Source: Dicyema japonicum
Lineage: Eukaryota > Dicyemida > Rhombozoa > Dicyemidae
Assembly: GCA_011109175.1 (NCBI GenBank)
Contig: RDEW01000002.1
Location: 568,224 to 632,223 of the forward strand
DNA length: 64,000 nucleotides
Direction of reading: 5' to 3'
Shown here: in pieces, positions 1-9,879 of the stretch
How the letters are laid out: each line of letters starts with the position of its first letter
Position numbering within the stretch: position 1 is the first letter of the stretch
Position numbers and translations under genes: made by a program
Notes under the pieces: generated by a model
The model's input: the letters and a program-made list of their open reading frames with translations, nothing else
What the model was told of the DNA's origin: nothing
Database searches by the model: none

Positions 1-19
1 AATTTAAAAGTAGACTTTA

Positions 20-260
20 GGTATTCTTTGAAAACATTCCTATTCCTTCTAAGCGAATTAGAAAATCCTTGGAGTAACTTTCAGTCACACGGAGAAAGTG
101 TTAAATAAGGGGCTTCGAAAGTGGAAGGTTCTATCCTGGATTAAGAAAAATCAACCCCGAATTATAACGAAAATTTGTATGTAATGTGGGTAGTCTTCAA
201 GGGGAGTAAAACTATAGCTATTATGGTTTTATGTGTGTTGGATTATCAATAATAAGCATC
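20..260 (+). mobile_element. Decayed LINE reverse-transcriptase C-terminal fragment
   Basis: A frame at about 62-181 reads KILGVTFSHTEKVLNKGLRK and then WKVLSWIKKNQPR before a TAA. This is the pattern of the region just after the RT palm in non-LTR retrotransposons (LGVT..., then thumb helices rich in K and R). Similar text occurs at 19629-19870. The fragment is cut by the window edge or truncated, and stops follow in all frames. The family assignment is by eye; only the general LINE origin is supported. Confidence 0.4.
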
Positions 261-446
261 TCTAGTGATTGATGATGTATTCTCTTACAATTTTTATGTA
301 AATGCGCTTAATTAGCCATTCTTCTTCATGGTTGTCTCTTCCTTTTTTCATGGCGGAGGCTATGAGTCATCATTTACTAATTTAAAATTTGAATTTTTAA
401 GATAATAAAGTTAACTAACTAAGTTCAAGTTGAAAACAAAAAAAGT

Positions 447-518
447 TAGCGGAACGAGGTTTCGATCCTCGGACCTCTGGGTTATGGGCCCAGCGCGCTC
501 CCACTGCGCCATTCCGCT
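447..518 (-). tRNA. Initiator tRNA-Met (CAT)
   Basis: The minus strand folds as a full cloverleaf of 71 nt plus an A discriminator at 447. The acceptor stem is AGCGGAA/TTCCGCT, the anticodon stem CTGGG/CCCAG encloses loop CCCATAA, and the T arm is CGAGG-ATCGAAA-CCTCG. The A1-U72 first pair, the three consecutive G:C pairs in the anticodon stem, and ATCGAAA in place of TTCGAAT in the T loop are the marks of eukaryotic initiator tRNA, not elongator. No intron and no encoded CCA are seen. It sits alone between LINE debris. Confidence 0.96.
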
Positions 519-618
519 CAAAAGACTATTATCTTATTATCAAAAATAGCGAGTCATTTATTAAAAAATTCGGAAAACAATGGGAAAAGTGTTAAATGTG
601 GTACACATAAGTGATTAG

Positions 619-1115
619 TGAATATTTCAGTATGGTCCGACTTAGGAGGAATTAGTCTGCCACTAATCTGGAGTTTATTATTATTATTAAAAAACGCTCC
701 CGAGAAAACATAAAATTAGTTAAGTTTCTCTTGTGCCGTATTCCAAATCATCCTCTCTGTCAGCTCCGACTATGATCTTCCGTTGCGCGCTAGTTCTCTA
801 GGTAGTCCAGGTGTCCGCCATTTCCATTATAATGTCAGATACTGCCCACACTATTGTAACACAGCAAATCAGATCCCGATGGAATGAAAATCCGAAACCA
901 AAATATTGGCAGACCGGTGGGAGGGTAAAAAGATGGGATCTGCCAAAGAGTTGTTCATTGTACGGTCGTTTTTGTCTCTTGTAGACAGCAGACAGAGATG
1001 TCATATTTTGTTAGATCGCATGCCAGTTGGTGTTTCTTGTAAGGTTGTTAAGTCTTCTGCAATTAAAAGATCCCAAAGTGAACAGAAAAGTCGGTAAGGA
1101 ATACGAATAAATCGA
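619..1115 (-). repeat. Inverted long-range repeat, copy 1: internally deleted LINE
   Basis: On the minus strand this block carries the start of a LINE endonuclease (reading like SVCCLQETKT) joined within about 120 bp to a LINE C-terminal end (MADTWTTRELARNGRS), followed by an (AAT)n stretch. The middle of the element is missing. The whole block is matched in the opposite orientation at 47428-47922. The match continues about 60 bp past the (AAT)n tract to GTGTGGTCCG-like sequence, so the shared unit is longer than a simple LINE tail. Its open frames are remnants, not genes. Confidence 0.8.
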
Positions 1116-1520
1116 CGAATGATAAAGCAATTTTTTATTATTCGACTAAAATCCTCTTGTAAATTTCTATTCACTACATTTTTTATAACGCGTTATCCAT
1201 AGTGACAACTTATGTGCGTGACATAAAATCCAACCAATTAATTGATCTGGATTCCTTCACATGAACGATCTTATTTCCATATGAGTTTCAGGTTCTATGC
1301 AGAATAGAAAGGAGCCACTACGATCGTTTCTTGTTTTATAAATAGATCATCCAGCTAAAGTATTTTACTCTAAGATCCAATAATTCGTCAAAACGTACTT
1401 AATCCTTGAATATCGTAAAAATTAATTTTAGAAATTTTAAATTGTAGAATTCAATTAGTTTTCATCCCACCACTCTAATGAGCTTTTGTTGATACCAACA
1501 GATTTTTTCAAACTGTTATT
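1116..1520. other. No recognisable feature
   Basis: About 400 bp of AT-rich sequence. I found no spliced frame, RNA gene or repeat shared with the rest of the window. Confidence 0.5.
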
Positions 1521-1554
1521 TACTAGCCAGGGGAGGTGTCTTGCAAAGTGACTT

Positions 1555-1870
1555 TCTCTAATTAGAACTTTCTCGAATCATCGTTGCGTGCGTGTTCCGC
1601 AGCGAGCACTGCTGAAGATTTGAAAATGGGAAGTACCACGATATCATCGACTTGTTCGTTTTCGAGCCGATCTCCGTTGAGACGTCTGGCGTTAATTGAG
1701 TTTGAATCAGGTTAATCTGACGGCTTGCGGAAAAACGGGAGGGTAAACCTAGAATGACGCGATAGCTTTTCCAGAACATTAGGCTCGCAACTATGAGAAG
1801 TAACTCTCTATTGCGTGCTCAATGGTTGCAGCCCATAATGGAGACCTGTTATTTACTTAGATAGTTAATC
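1555..1870 (+). mobile_element. LINE ORF2 C-terminal tail fragment
   Basis: In one plus frame, with stops, the text runs FENGKYHDIIDLFVFEP, then SVETSGVN, then RLAEKREGKPRMTR and LFQNI. The order (KY..., FVPxxVETSG, then a basic helix, then xLFQxI/RxxxLxxxxR) is that of the C-terminal end of a LINE ORF2 class that recurs at 6876, 16245, 16565, 21040, 50470 and 52795. It is a short decayed tail without its RT. Confidence 0.5.
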
Positions 1871-1871
1871 T

Positions 1872-2027
1872 TTATTTGGTAACAGAAACAATCATGTTCC
1901 AGCTGCCCATAGACAGTAGGTGTTGCCGCTGACGATGACCATAGTTAGACACAGTAAAAACCGTCTTCGTTCGAGAGGGTCTCTTTGTCACAACATTCCC
2001 GATTTCATTGACCATATCCATTCTCAT
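1872..2027 (-). CDS. Small unrecognised ORF (52 aa)
   Basis: An ATG at 2027-2025 opens a 52-codon frame ending in TAA at 1872-1874. The peptide starts MRMDMVNEIGNVVTKRPSRT and is basic and serine/threonine rich. It follows the coiled-coil gene by about 90 bp in the same orientation. It could be a small gene, a terminal exon of something not seen, or chance. I recognise no family. Confidence 0.3.
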   Translation of the reverse strand: MRMDMVNEIGNVVTKRPSRTKTVFTVSNYGHRQRQHLLSMGSWNMIVSVTK

Positions 2028-2118
2028 AACTTCTCAAAATGTTTCGAAGGCGATTGGAATGAAAGAAATTTTATTTAAATATCAGTTCAGTGGTCGACAT
2101 ACAAATTAATATAAAACT

Positions 2119-4298
2119 TTATTGTGTCAATTCATTAAATCCTTTTAAAGCCAACTTCCAAAGAGAAACCGCTATATTATCATCAAAGTTGATGATAGAT
2201 TTTGCATTATCCAAAAAGGCGCAATCAATCCTCTAAAATTAATGATTGATCAACTCACTCTTCTCAAATTAGTTGGAATAACAAATGCACGGTATTCAAT
2301 CTCACTCAGTCCTAGAATTTCCATAGCCTTATAATTATTGACAACATCATCAGGAATGCTTACAGTTTGATGAATAGACTTTGTTACTCGTGAATCAAAG
2401 TACCAAAATACTTTCTGCAACATTATTTAGGATTACTTGGACGAAGAGGCTAAGCTCCGTAACCAGGATTGTAATATTTTTAATTCATCACTTAAATTCT
2501 TTATTCTTTCTTCATTTTTACTAGAATCTACATTTCTTTCGATTTCTCTGATTTTATTATCATAGGATTCTACCAAATTTGTCTATCACTTAGTTATCAA
2601 CAAACCATTGTCTCCAATTTCATTTGGACAGTTTCATTCCTCAGTCTCTCCTTTTCAAGTTCTTCCATTAATGCCTTTACAGATGTCTTCAACGAATTGT
2701 TGCACGTCTTTATTTTTTCACGATCTATTATCAAATGACTTATTCGCTCTTCCATTTCTTTCTAAACTTAGTAAATCAGTCACTTTGTTGTTCTCCAATA
2801 TTTTTATGCTATTTTTGTATTCTATTAGCTGTTTTTGTAGTCTATGGGTTGTTGCCTTCAGTCTAACACATTCCTCTGTTTTTATTCTAAGACTGACATC
2901 GTCAAAGAAATTTTACTTTTTGCAAATCTCATTATTCATATTTTTCACTTTTTTAAACTTTTGCTGTAAATCATTCACTTTTTTGTTCAAAATGTCTTTA
3001 TGATTTTCTGTTTCTTTTATCGCCTTCTTTTTGGGAGCTGCAGTTTTGTCAAAATTTAGATTTTTATTCAAATTCTTTCTTTTTACGTTGCCTGAATTAT
3101 TCTAAAGTAAAAGAAATCTAAACTATATGATTCTTCTTAATACTAAACTCCCATCGTTCCTTGAAAATATTTAACTGAGTTTTGAGACTCTTGTTGTTGA
3201 TTCTAACTTCGTGAAAAGATCTCTCAAGTTGTATTTTACTCCTTTTGAGGTCACATAACTAGTAGTTACTAAACCACGTGGTACTTGATATCTAAGATTC
3301 ACGTTGTATCTTTTTATACTACAAAATTGCTTTTTAAGGTCGGACGGCTGCTTCTTTCTCACAGCTAAAATAGGTGACACTCCGATTGAATGCATTTTTG
3401 GTCTTTTTGGAATTACTTTTTTGGTTATATAAACTGTATTTTCCGTCTAAATATAGTTTTGGTTATTACAGTGGCATATGCATGGAGAGAATCAATAGTC
3501 TTCCGATGACTAGAATTAGATTATCTTGTACTTTAAATTTTGTTGGTCGAGTTTACTTATTAATGCTTTGTTGGTTTTGTTTTTAACGTTTAAATCGTTG
3601 TATTTGATCAAAATTTGACTAAATTGATTAAATAATAAAAATACTCGTAATTATTTTTTATGTTTCTGTACTTTTCTTCTAATTCCTCACAATCAGTTCG
3701 AATCATGGTTATTTCCCCTTTATTCTACAATGAAAAAAGGCCCATACCTTATGGTCATCTCCTCCATAATTCGTTCGTTAGTTGACAACTTTCTAGCGAT
3801 TTGTTGCTTTTCGTCGTTGACCTTATTTAATTTATTTTTATATTGACTCAATTCTACGATTTATTGAGTGTTATGCCTTCTTGTAGTAATTTTTTTGCGT
3901 AAGTGACCTCGCTAATGCAGGTAATTAGTTCAGAGTTCTTTAATGTTGTGCTGTCCAGACTTTGTTGTAGCTTGAATCTTTATTATTATTTTTATTACTT
4001 TTCTTCTCTCAATTTAGAATTTTCTTCACAAATACATTGCAGTTGATAGAGTGCCTCCAAACACGTCTCCTGCATTTGTTGCTTATTTGATGACTTTGAT
4101 TTATGGGTGGGAGTCCTTTTATTAGTTATGTTATCTTTACAGTCTGATTTGTTGGTCCATTTGGAGCTGTTTTGACAGTAGGCCATTCTCTTTCCTTAGA
4201 GAGTGCAAAATGCTTCGAATTCTTCTATTTGACTCTGTGAGTGCTTCTATTTGTTGATCCTTTGCCTTTATAATACTTTCAGGACAGACTTCAAACAT
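2119..4298 (-). CDS. Long coiled-coil protein gene with about a dozen ultrashort introns
   Basis: From the ATG at 4298 the exons give long stretches of charged alpha-helical coil (for example KAKDQQIEALTESNRRIRSI, then KETENHKDILNKKVNDLQQK, then LMEELEKERLRNETVQMKLE) and a globular-looking C-terminus (SIPDDVVNNYKAMEILGLSE) ending at TAA 2119-2121. The stop overlaps an AATAAA. GT-AG introns of 21-29 nt join the exons: 4116-4140 (25 nt) in CTG, a 23-nt one starting GTATGGG, 22-23-nt ones in the middle and a 26-nt one starting GTGAGTTGATC near the end. Two or three joins need a one-base shift (near 3840, 3715 and 2765). The domain between 3171 and 3480 is basic and not coiled. The family is not recognised; a cytoskeletal, centrosomal or spindle role is only a guess from the coiled coil. 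An upstream exon is possible. Confidence 0.72.
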
Positions 4299-4426
4299 TT
4301 CATGATCACTGAAAATTTCTATAGAAACTATTTTTATAGTTTAACTATTAAACAACATAATTGTGAATGTCATAAACTAAAAATATTTTACTAATTAAAA
4401 TCTATCCAAAATAACTAATTTCTTTC

Positions 4427-4615
4427 TCACGTGTCTTCGCTTCCGCCCTTAGCGAAGATTTTGACCAACTCTTGTACTATAGACTGCACGAAAAAATTTG
4501 CACTATGTGCGTCAAAGGATACGGTCTCAAGGGTTATCTTGAGCAAATATATGAGTGGATATTTCTATCCACTTCCAATTGCCACAAGTACCACTGTGAA
4601 TTTTGTCACGATCGA
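4427..4615 (-). CDS. Small or partial gene, unrecognised
   Basis: A minus frame reads KFTVVL, then a 21-nt GT-AG intron (starting gtggcaattgg), then KYPLIYLLKITLETVSFDAH and on to FVQSIVQELVKIFAKGGSEDT with TGA at 4427-4429. Without that intron a TAG interrupts the frame. No in-frame ATG is seen upstream, so a first exon is missing or the gene is broken. Composition is protein-like (amphipathic helix, acidic end). No family recognised. The opposite-strand frame here has no such logic. Confidence 0.38.
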
Positions 4616-5108
4616 TTGATATAGTTAGAATTTAAGCCAGAAGTCAAGTGGTTAATTAGTCAAAATGATAAGATGATGTGTCTTGAAGATGGACGAAGTC
4701 AAAGATTCAAAACATTGTAAACTAAAAGTTCTGAACAAAGGTTGCGTCGGGTGGACGTAGAATTAGAGTTCAAATCTCGTACAACTCAAAATTGAAAGAA
4801 TTTGAAGGATTATCTATCAGAAGTTGCTTGTATAGGATGATAGTTAATATGATTCTATGATGCTAATAATAAGGTTAGATTTTTTGTGTCATTTTAACTT
4901 TTATTTATCTTTACCTAACGTCTATGTTAAAAACTAAAAACTGCTCTAAGAGATAAAGAGAATAAATTGACCAACTCTAAAATAAAATTTTCTACCGGTA
5001 TAGGTCACGTGTGTTTTTTGAATCTCGTTTTTCTTAATCTGCTTTTACGAATTATCCTGTAGGTGACTATGTTAAATGGAGGAAATTGAATAAATACTAA
5101 TGCTTAGG

Positions 5109-6849
5109 TTATTCCAATAACTTTCGTAATTTATGGAGCAGTTGAAAAAATGATGAAACATGGATTGAAGAATTGCAACCCGGTTTGTAGATCCTCGTGA
5201 GAACAATTCCCTCAATAGTGCGAAATGGACATTGAAAATTTACCTTATTTACAATTCTATATAAAACAGACATTAGATATTTCCGGAGACAGCACAAAAG
5301 TTCAGGGATCACGGAAGAAACTACATGAACTTATTGGTTAATTCTTCGATTACTTTGGAACTGCCTAGTGAGTAATCAAAAACAAAATTAAAATAAATAA
5401 CAAATCTATAAAGTTATGGACAAAAAATCTAAAAAATCACCACAAAACCAATTCAGGATCACAAATTGAAGGAGTCTCGTGAGAATACAATAATGGAATG
5501 TGATGTATTGACATATCACTATAAATCTGTAATAGTAATTCAGTTAACTCACAATATGCAAATTACATCCTTCATTAGTATTAGACATCTCCACTCCCTC
5601 CACAAACAATCCTTCAGGGGGTCGAATAATCCCTCTAAACTAAATCTCACATAATACAGTGGACGTAATCGCCTATTCAACACGTGGAAAAGCAGAACAT
5701 TCTCCCTGTAATGCAATGCTAATCTGTTTCCTCTGGAATTGCTGACAATCCCAACAGGGATACCTCCAATTGTTAACTCTGATTAATTAACCCACATGCG
5801 TATACCAGGCCCAACGCTGTTGTAAGGACAAAGATCCATTAAAGTGAAGACAAATGTCTTCTGGTCCATGCAGAGGCCGTAAATGATTTGTGAATTATTT
5901 GTAGTGAATATAAAAAGATTCTGTTGATTAATAAACACAGCAGACTGAATTATATAAATTATACTTTAATAACATATTCATAAACATTACTTCGAGATAT
6001 ATATCCATATTCTTCGATGGTTAACCAAATTCTTTATTAAATACATAAATTCAAACATAAAATAGTTGGATGTGTGGCATGTGATGACGGTTCCATTATT
6101 GCAGCAAAAGATAAATCTAATGGGAAATAGGCCGAATGCAGAATATTCCGAATTTACTTTTGTAATAATATTAGCTTTCTATCAATATTTCAATAATTAC
6201 ACAATAATAGTGGAGGAAATCACACTAGTCAACAGAATAGACTCCTCATTTAACAAAGCTGCGTGCGTAACTGGAAAATCCGATTGAGAAAAATCTAGAA
6301 TATTCCTAATTGTTCTAAAATATATTAACATAATACTTTACGTCTTTGATACTGAGAATAACACATCCAACATTATCCCCAATGACAAGCAAATCATTTT
6401 TAATCCACGACAGGAAATATGTGTTCTCACTACCAAGGGATACCCTACAAGACGGGCATCCTTCGCAGTCAAATATGAGTACTTCGTCCTTTTTTGAGAT
6501 TGCTGTTATTTTGTTGGCTTGGTTGATCGTAATTGTGTTGCATGTTAGGCTAATATAAGTGTGAAATTACCAATGAGAAGGTTTTTTAGTAAAATAACTC
6601 AGTATACTGGTTTTGGGTATACGGGGGATGTGGATTGTTAATGTTGATATTATAATCTGATCGAAAATGTGCCAAAATTCCTGCAAAAATAGAGAGTAAT
6701 ACTGAGAGAATATCTTCTGTAGGAGCAGTGTAGTAAAATATATAGCCGTATTCTATTAGTCCTATTTCTCCTTTCTTAGGAATTGAGGCATATGCTTCGT
6801 AGTTGTAGAGTGACTATAATCATGCACACATAACCACCTTTGAGGACAT
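5109..6849 (-). CDS. Beta-propeller-like (CPSF_A/WD40-type) protein gene, copy 1
   Basis: The ATG at 6849 gives MSSK, then introns at 6814-6837 (24 nt), 6550-6598 (49 nt), 6315-6336 (22 nt), 6179-6200 (22 nt) and 6117-6157 (41 nt) keep one frame open through segments such as SLYNYEAYASIPKKGEI, KKDEVLIFDCEGCPSCRVSL, FLSWIKNDLLVIGDNVGCVI and KFIFCCNNGTVITCHTSNY. Further likely exons continue to TAA at 5109. The runs of short beta strands ending in hydrophobics, with LVIGDNVG followed by a strand, look like propeller blades; the order resembles the CPSF_A half of DDB1/CPSF160/SF3B3. That is a visual likeness only. Exon boundaries below about 5990 are less certain. A copy differs by an in-frame three-base deletion, which fits coding constraint. 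Confidence 0.55.
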
Positions 6850-6864
6850 TATATGTTTTTAAAA

Positions 6865-7025
6865 GTTTTATTTAAGTTTATATAATTTTATTTTATAAGG
6901 AAAAAGGAAAAAGAATAGTTAATTTTAATTCAGCTGTTGGGAATGCACAAGCTATTCCCCGGACAACAGCCAGAGAGCCTCTCCTTGAGCCATCTCGTCT
7001 CACGAAGATCACCAGTTTTATTTAA
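6865..7025 (-). mobile_element. 5'-truncated LINE tail with 11-bp target-site duplication
   Basis: A 139-bp insert (6876-7014) is flanked by GTTTTATTTAA at 6865-6875 and 7015-7025. Unit 2 of the direct repeat has the empty site. On the minus strand the insert reads GDLRETRWLKERLSG and RGN-like text, the last residues of the LINE ORF2 C-terminus seen elsewhere in the window, followed by an AT-rich 3' end. It lies 16-27 bp upstream of the ATG of the propeller-like gene copy 1, so it may affect that promoter or 5' leader. Confidence 0.88.
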
Positions 7026-7058
7026 TAAATATGGATATTGTAAAATAACAAAAAAATA

Positions 7059-7059
7059 N
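7059..7059. other. Single ambiguous base (N) at the repeat junction
   Basis: The only ambiguous base besides 52879. It lies exactly between the two units of the direct repeat, which suggests an assembly join. Confidence 0.95.
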
Positions 7060-9174
7060 AAAATTGAAAGAATTTGAAGGATTATCTATCAGAAGTTGCG
7101 TGTATAGGATGATAGTTAATATGATTCTATGATGCTAATAATAAGGTTAGATTTTTTGTGTCATTTTAACTTTTATTTATTTACCTAACGTCTATGTTAA
7201 AAACTAAAAACTGCTCTAAGAGATAAATAGAATAAATTGACCAACTTTAAAATAAAATTTTCTACCGGTATAGGTCACGTGTGTTTTTTGAATCTAGTTT
7301 TTCTTAATCTGCTTTTACGAATTATCCTGTAGGTGACTATGTTAAATGGAGGAAATTGAATAAATACTAATGCTTAGGTTATTCCAATAACTTTCGTAAT
7401 TTATGGAGCAGTTGAAAAAATGATGAAACATGGATTGAAGAATTGCAACCAGGTTTGTAGATCCTCGTGAGAACAATTCCCTCAATAGTGCGAAATGGAC
7501 ATTGAAAATTTACCCTATTTACAATTCTATATAAAACAGACATTAGATATTTCCGGAGACAGCACAAAAGTTCAGGGATCACGGAAGAAACTACATGAAC
7601 TTATTGGTTAATTCTTCGATTACTTTGGAACTGCCTAGTGAGTAATCAAAAACAAAATTAAAATAAATAACAAATCTATAAAGTTATGGACAAAAAATCT
7701 AAAAAATCACCACAAAACCAATTCAGGATCACAAATTGAAAGAGTCTCGTGAGAATACAATAATGGAATGTGATGTATTGACATATCACTATAGATCTGT
7801 AACAGTAATTCAGTTAACTCACAATATGCAAATTACATCCTTCATTAGTATTAGACATCTCCACTCCCTCCACAAACAATCCTTCAGGGGGTCGAATAAT
7901 CCCTCTAAACTAAATCTCACATAATACAGTGGACGTAATCGCCTATTCAACACGTGGAAAAGCAGAACATTCTCCCTGTAATGCAATGCTAATCTGTTTC
8001 CTCTGGAATTGCTGACAATCCCAACAGGGATACCTCCAATTGTTAACTCTGATTAATTAACCCACATGCGTATACCAGGCCCAACGTTGTAAGGACAAAG
8101 ATCCATTAAAGTGAAGACAAATGTCTTCTGCTCCATGCAGAGGCCGTAAATGATTTGTGAATTATTTGTAGTGAATATAAAAAGATTCTGTTGATTAATA
8201 AACACAGCAGACTGAATTATATAAATTATACTTTAATAACATATTCATAAACATTACTTCGAGATATATATCCATATTCTTCGATGGTTAACCAAATTCT
8301 TTATTAAATACATAAATTCAAACATAAAATAGTTCGATGTGTGGCATGTGATGACGGTTCCATTATTGCAGCAGAAGATAAATCTAATGGGAAATAGGCC
8401 GAATGCAGAATATTCCGAATTTACTTTTGTAATAATATTAGCTTTCTATTAATATTTCAATAATTACACAATAATAGTGGAGGAAATCAAACTAGTCAAC
8501 AGAATAGACTCCTCATTTAACAAAGCTGCGTGCGTAACTGGAAAATCCGATTGAGAAAAATCTAGAATATTCCTAATTGTTCTAGAATATATAAACATAA
8601 TACTTTATGTCTTTGATACTGAGAATAACACATCCAACATTATCCCCAATGACAAGCAAATCATTTTTAATCCACGACAGGAAATATGTGTTCTCACTAC
8701 CAAGGGATACCCTACAAGACGGGCATCCTTCGCAGTCAAATATGAGTACTTCGTCCTTTTTTGAGATTGCTGTTAGTTTGTTGGCTTGGTTGATCGTAAT
8801 TGTTTTGCATGTTAGGCTAATATAAGTGTGAAATTACCAATGAGAAGGTTTTTTAGTAAGATAACTCAGTATACTGGTTTTGGGTATACGGGGGATGTGG
8901 ATGGTTGGTGTTGATATTATAATCTGATCGGAAATGTGCCAAAATTCCTGCAAAAATAGAGAGTAATACTGAGAGAATATCTTCTGTAGGAGCAGTATAG
9001 TAAAATATATAGCCGTATTCTATTAGTCCTATTTCTCCTTTCTTAGGAATTGAGGCATATGCTTCGTAGTTGTAGAGTGACTATAATCATGCACACATAA
9101 CCACCTTTGAGGACATTAAATGTTTTAAAAGTTTTATTTAATAAATATGGATATTGTAAAATAACAAAAAAATA
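7060..9174. repeat. 2.1-2.3 kb direct repeat, unit 2
   Basis: Near-identical to 4788-7058 but without the LINE-tail insertion, so it preserves the empty target site. It ends where unit 1 reaches the N (AACAAAAAAATA); unique sequence (CATTGGTAGTGACAG) follows. Confidence 0.96.
7379..9116 (-). CDS. Beta-propeller-like protein gene, copy 2
   Basis: Same exon-intron layout as the copy at 5109-6849, with ATG at 9116 and terminal TAA at 7379-7381. Splice sites of the 22-, 24- and 49-nt introns are conserved. Relative to copy 1 it lacks three bases in the exon encoding LMDLCPYN-VGP (an in-frame codon loss) and carries scattered substitutions. No frame break separates it from copy 1, so both units encode the same protein. 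Whether two genes exist or one is an allele depends on the join at 7059. Confidence 0.55.
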
Positions 9175-9179
9175 CATTG

Positions 9180-9530
9180 GTAGTGACAGTATCAAACAAT
9201 ATTTTAAAATACCTTTGGTTCACATTTTTCTGGTGTTAACAAACCTTTCCAGAACACTAAACGTTTCTCCAATACTTACGGAACCCCACCGTTGCTTCCT
9301 CAAGATGTCAAAGTCTCCTGACCATCCCCTCGGACCGGATATCAAGCTATACCAGGGCACCTGGTAGAGATACGAAAAGAAGTTTTCCCCTTTGTGGAGA
9401 TTAATCCAGGACTCCAAAACTAACCGCAGGCAAATGCCTGGTATGGACACCGGCATCACTTAACTTAGACGATAACTCTTGTCCTTTTTCTTGCGATTCC
9501 GGGGTTAATATAATTAAATTAAGCAAACTT
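9180..9530 (+). mobile_element. LINE 3' end fragment
   Basis: Sequence around 9455-9525 ends in ...TTGCGATTCCGGGGTTAATA-TAATTAAATTAA, the same type of terminus (GGGGTTAATAA with AT repeats) that closes LINE copies at 29835, 30235 and 57250. No intact coding is left upstream. Confidence 0.4.
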
Positions 9531-9879
9531 GTGCAATACGAATCTGAAGAAGATTAATGTCTCTCAAGTAATAGTCACTAACGTTTTACAAAGGTTCTCC
9601 TCTTCCCCGCTAAAACTAATCTTTTTGAGGAATTTGTGAGGTAAAAGGAGCCCTGTTGATACTTCCTAATTTCCCAAAATTGACTCTTACATACAGGAAG
9701 TGCGTCGGTTCTTTTGACGAACATCAAGTAAAGATGAAACGGCTGCTTAAGGATGCCGGGATCATCTGAATGCCAAGTATTCCCTTTTAATTTGTCGATG
9801 ATAAGGTTTAAATAATAACAATACCTAAGGGTGCAAGAGAATCAAATTTTTCTCTATTCAGCCAACTAGCGGGTATTGT

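Larger units (their letters stand above)
4788..7058. repeat. 2.1-2.3 kb direct repeat, unit 1
   Basis: The sequence from AAAATTGAAAGAATTTGAAG at 4788 to ...AACAAAAAAATA at 7058 is repeated at 7060-9174 with roughly 1% substitutions and a few small indels. Unit 1 has an extra 150 bp (a LINE tail plus its target duplication at 6876-7025). The two units are separated only by one N at 7059. Confidence 0.96.

Noticed and set aside
2608-3003. 131-codon open frame on the plus strand
   Set aside because: It is antisense to exons of the coiled-coil gene; its Phe/Leu/Ser-rich text is the complement of Lys/Glu-rich coil codons.
3152-3173. Stop at 3171 and ATG at 3154 as a boundary between two genes
   Set aside because: Introns of 29 nt and 22 nt around this point keep one frame open, and the 16-bp gap would be too short for a terminator and promoter. 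Kept as an alternative in the findings.
5466-5654. Plus-strand ORF conserved in both repeat units
   Set aside because: Conserved because the whole repeat is; the protein-like reading is on the minus strand.
5560-5760. In-frame TAG codons as evidence of stop-codon reassignment
   Set aside because: A different acceptor gives a stop-free frame of 55 codons here, and TAG, TAA and TGA all end other genes in the window.
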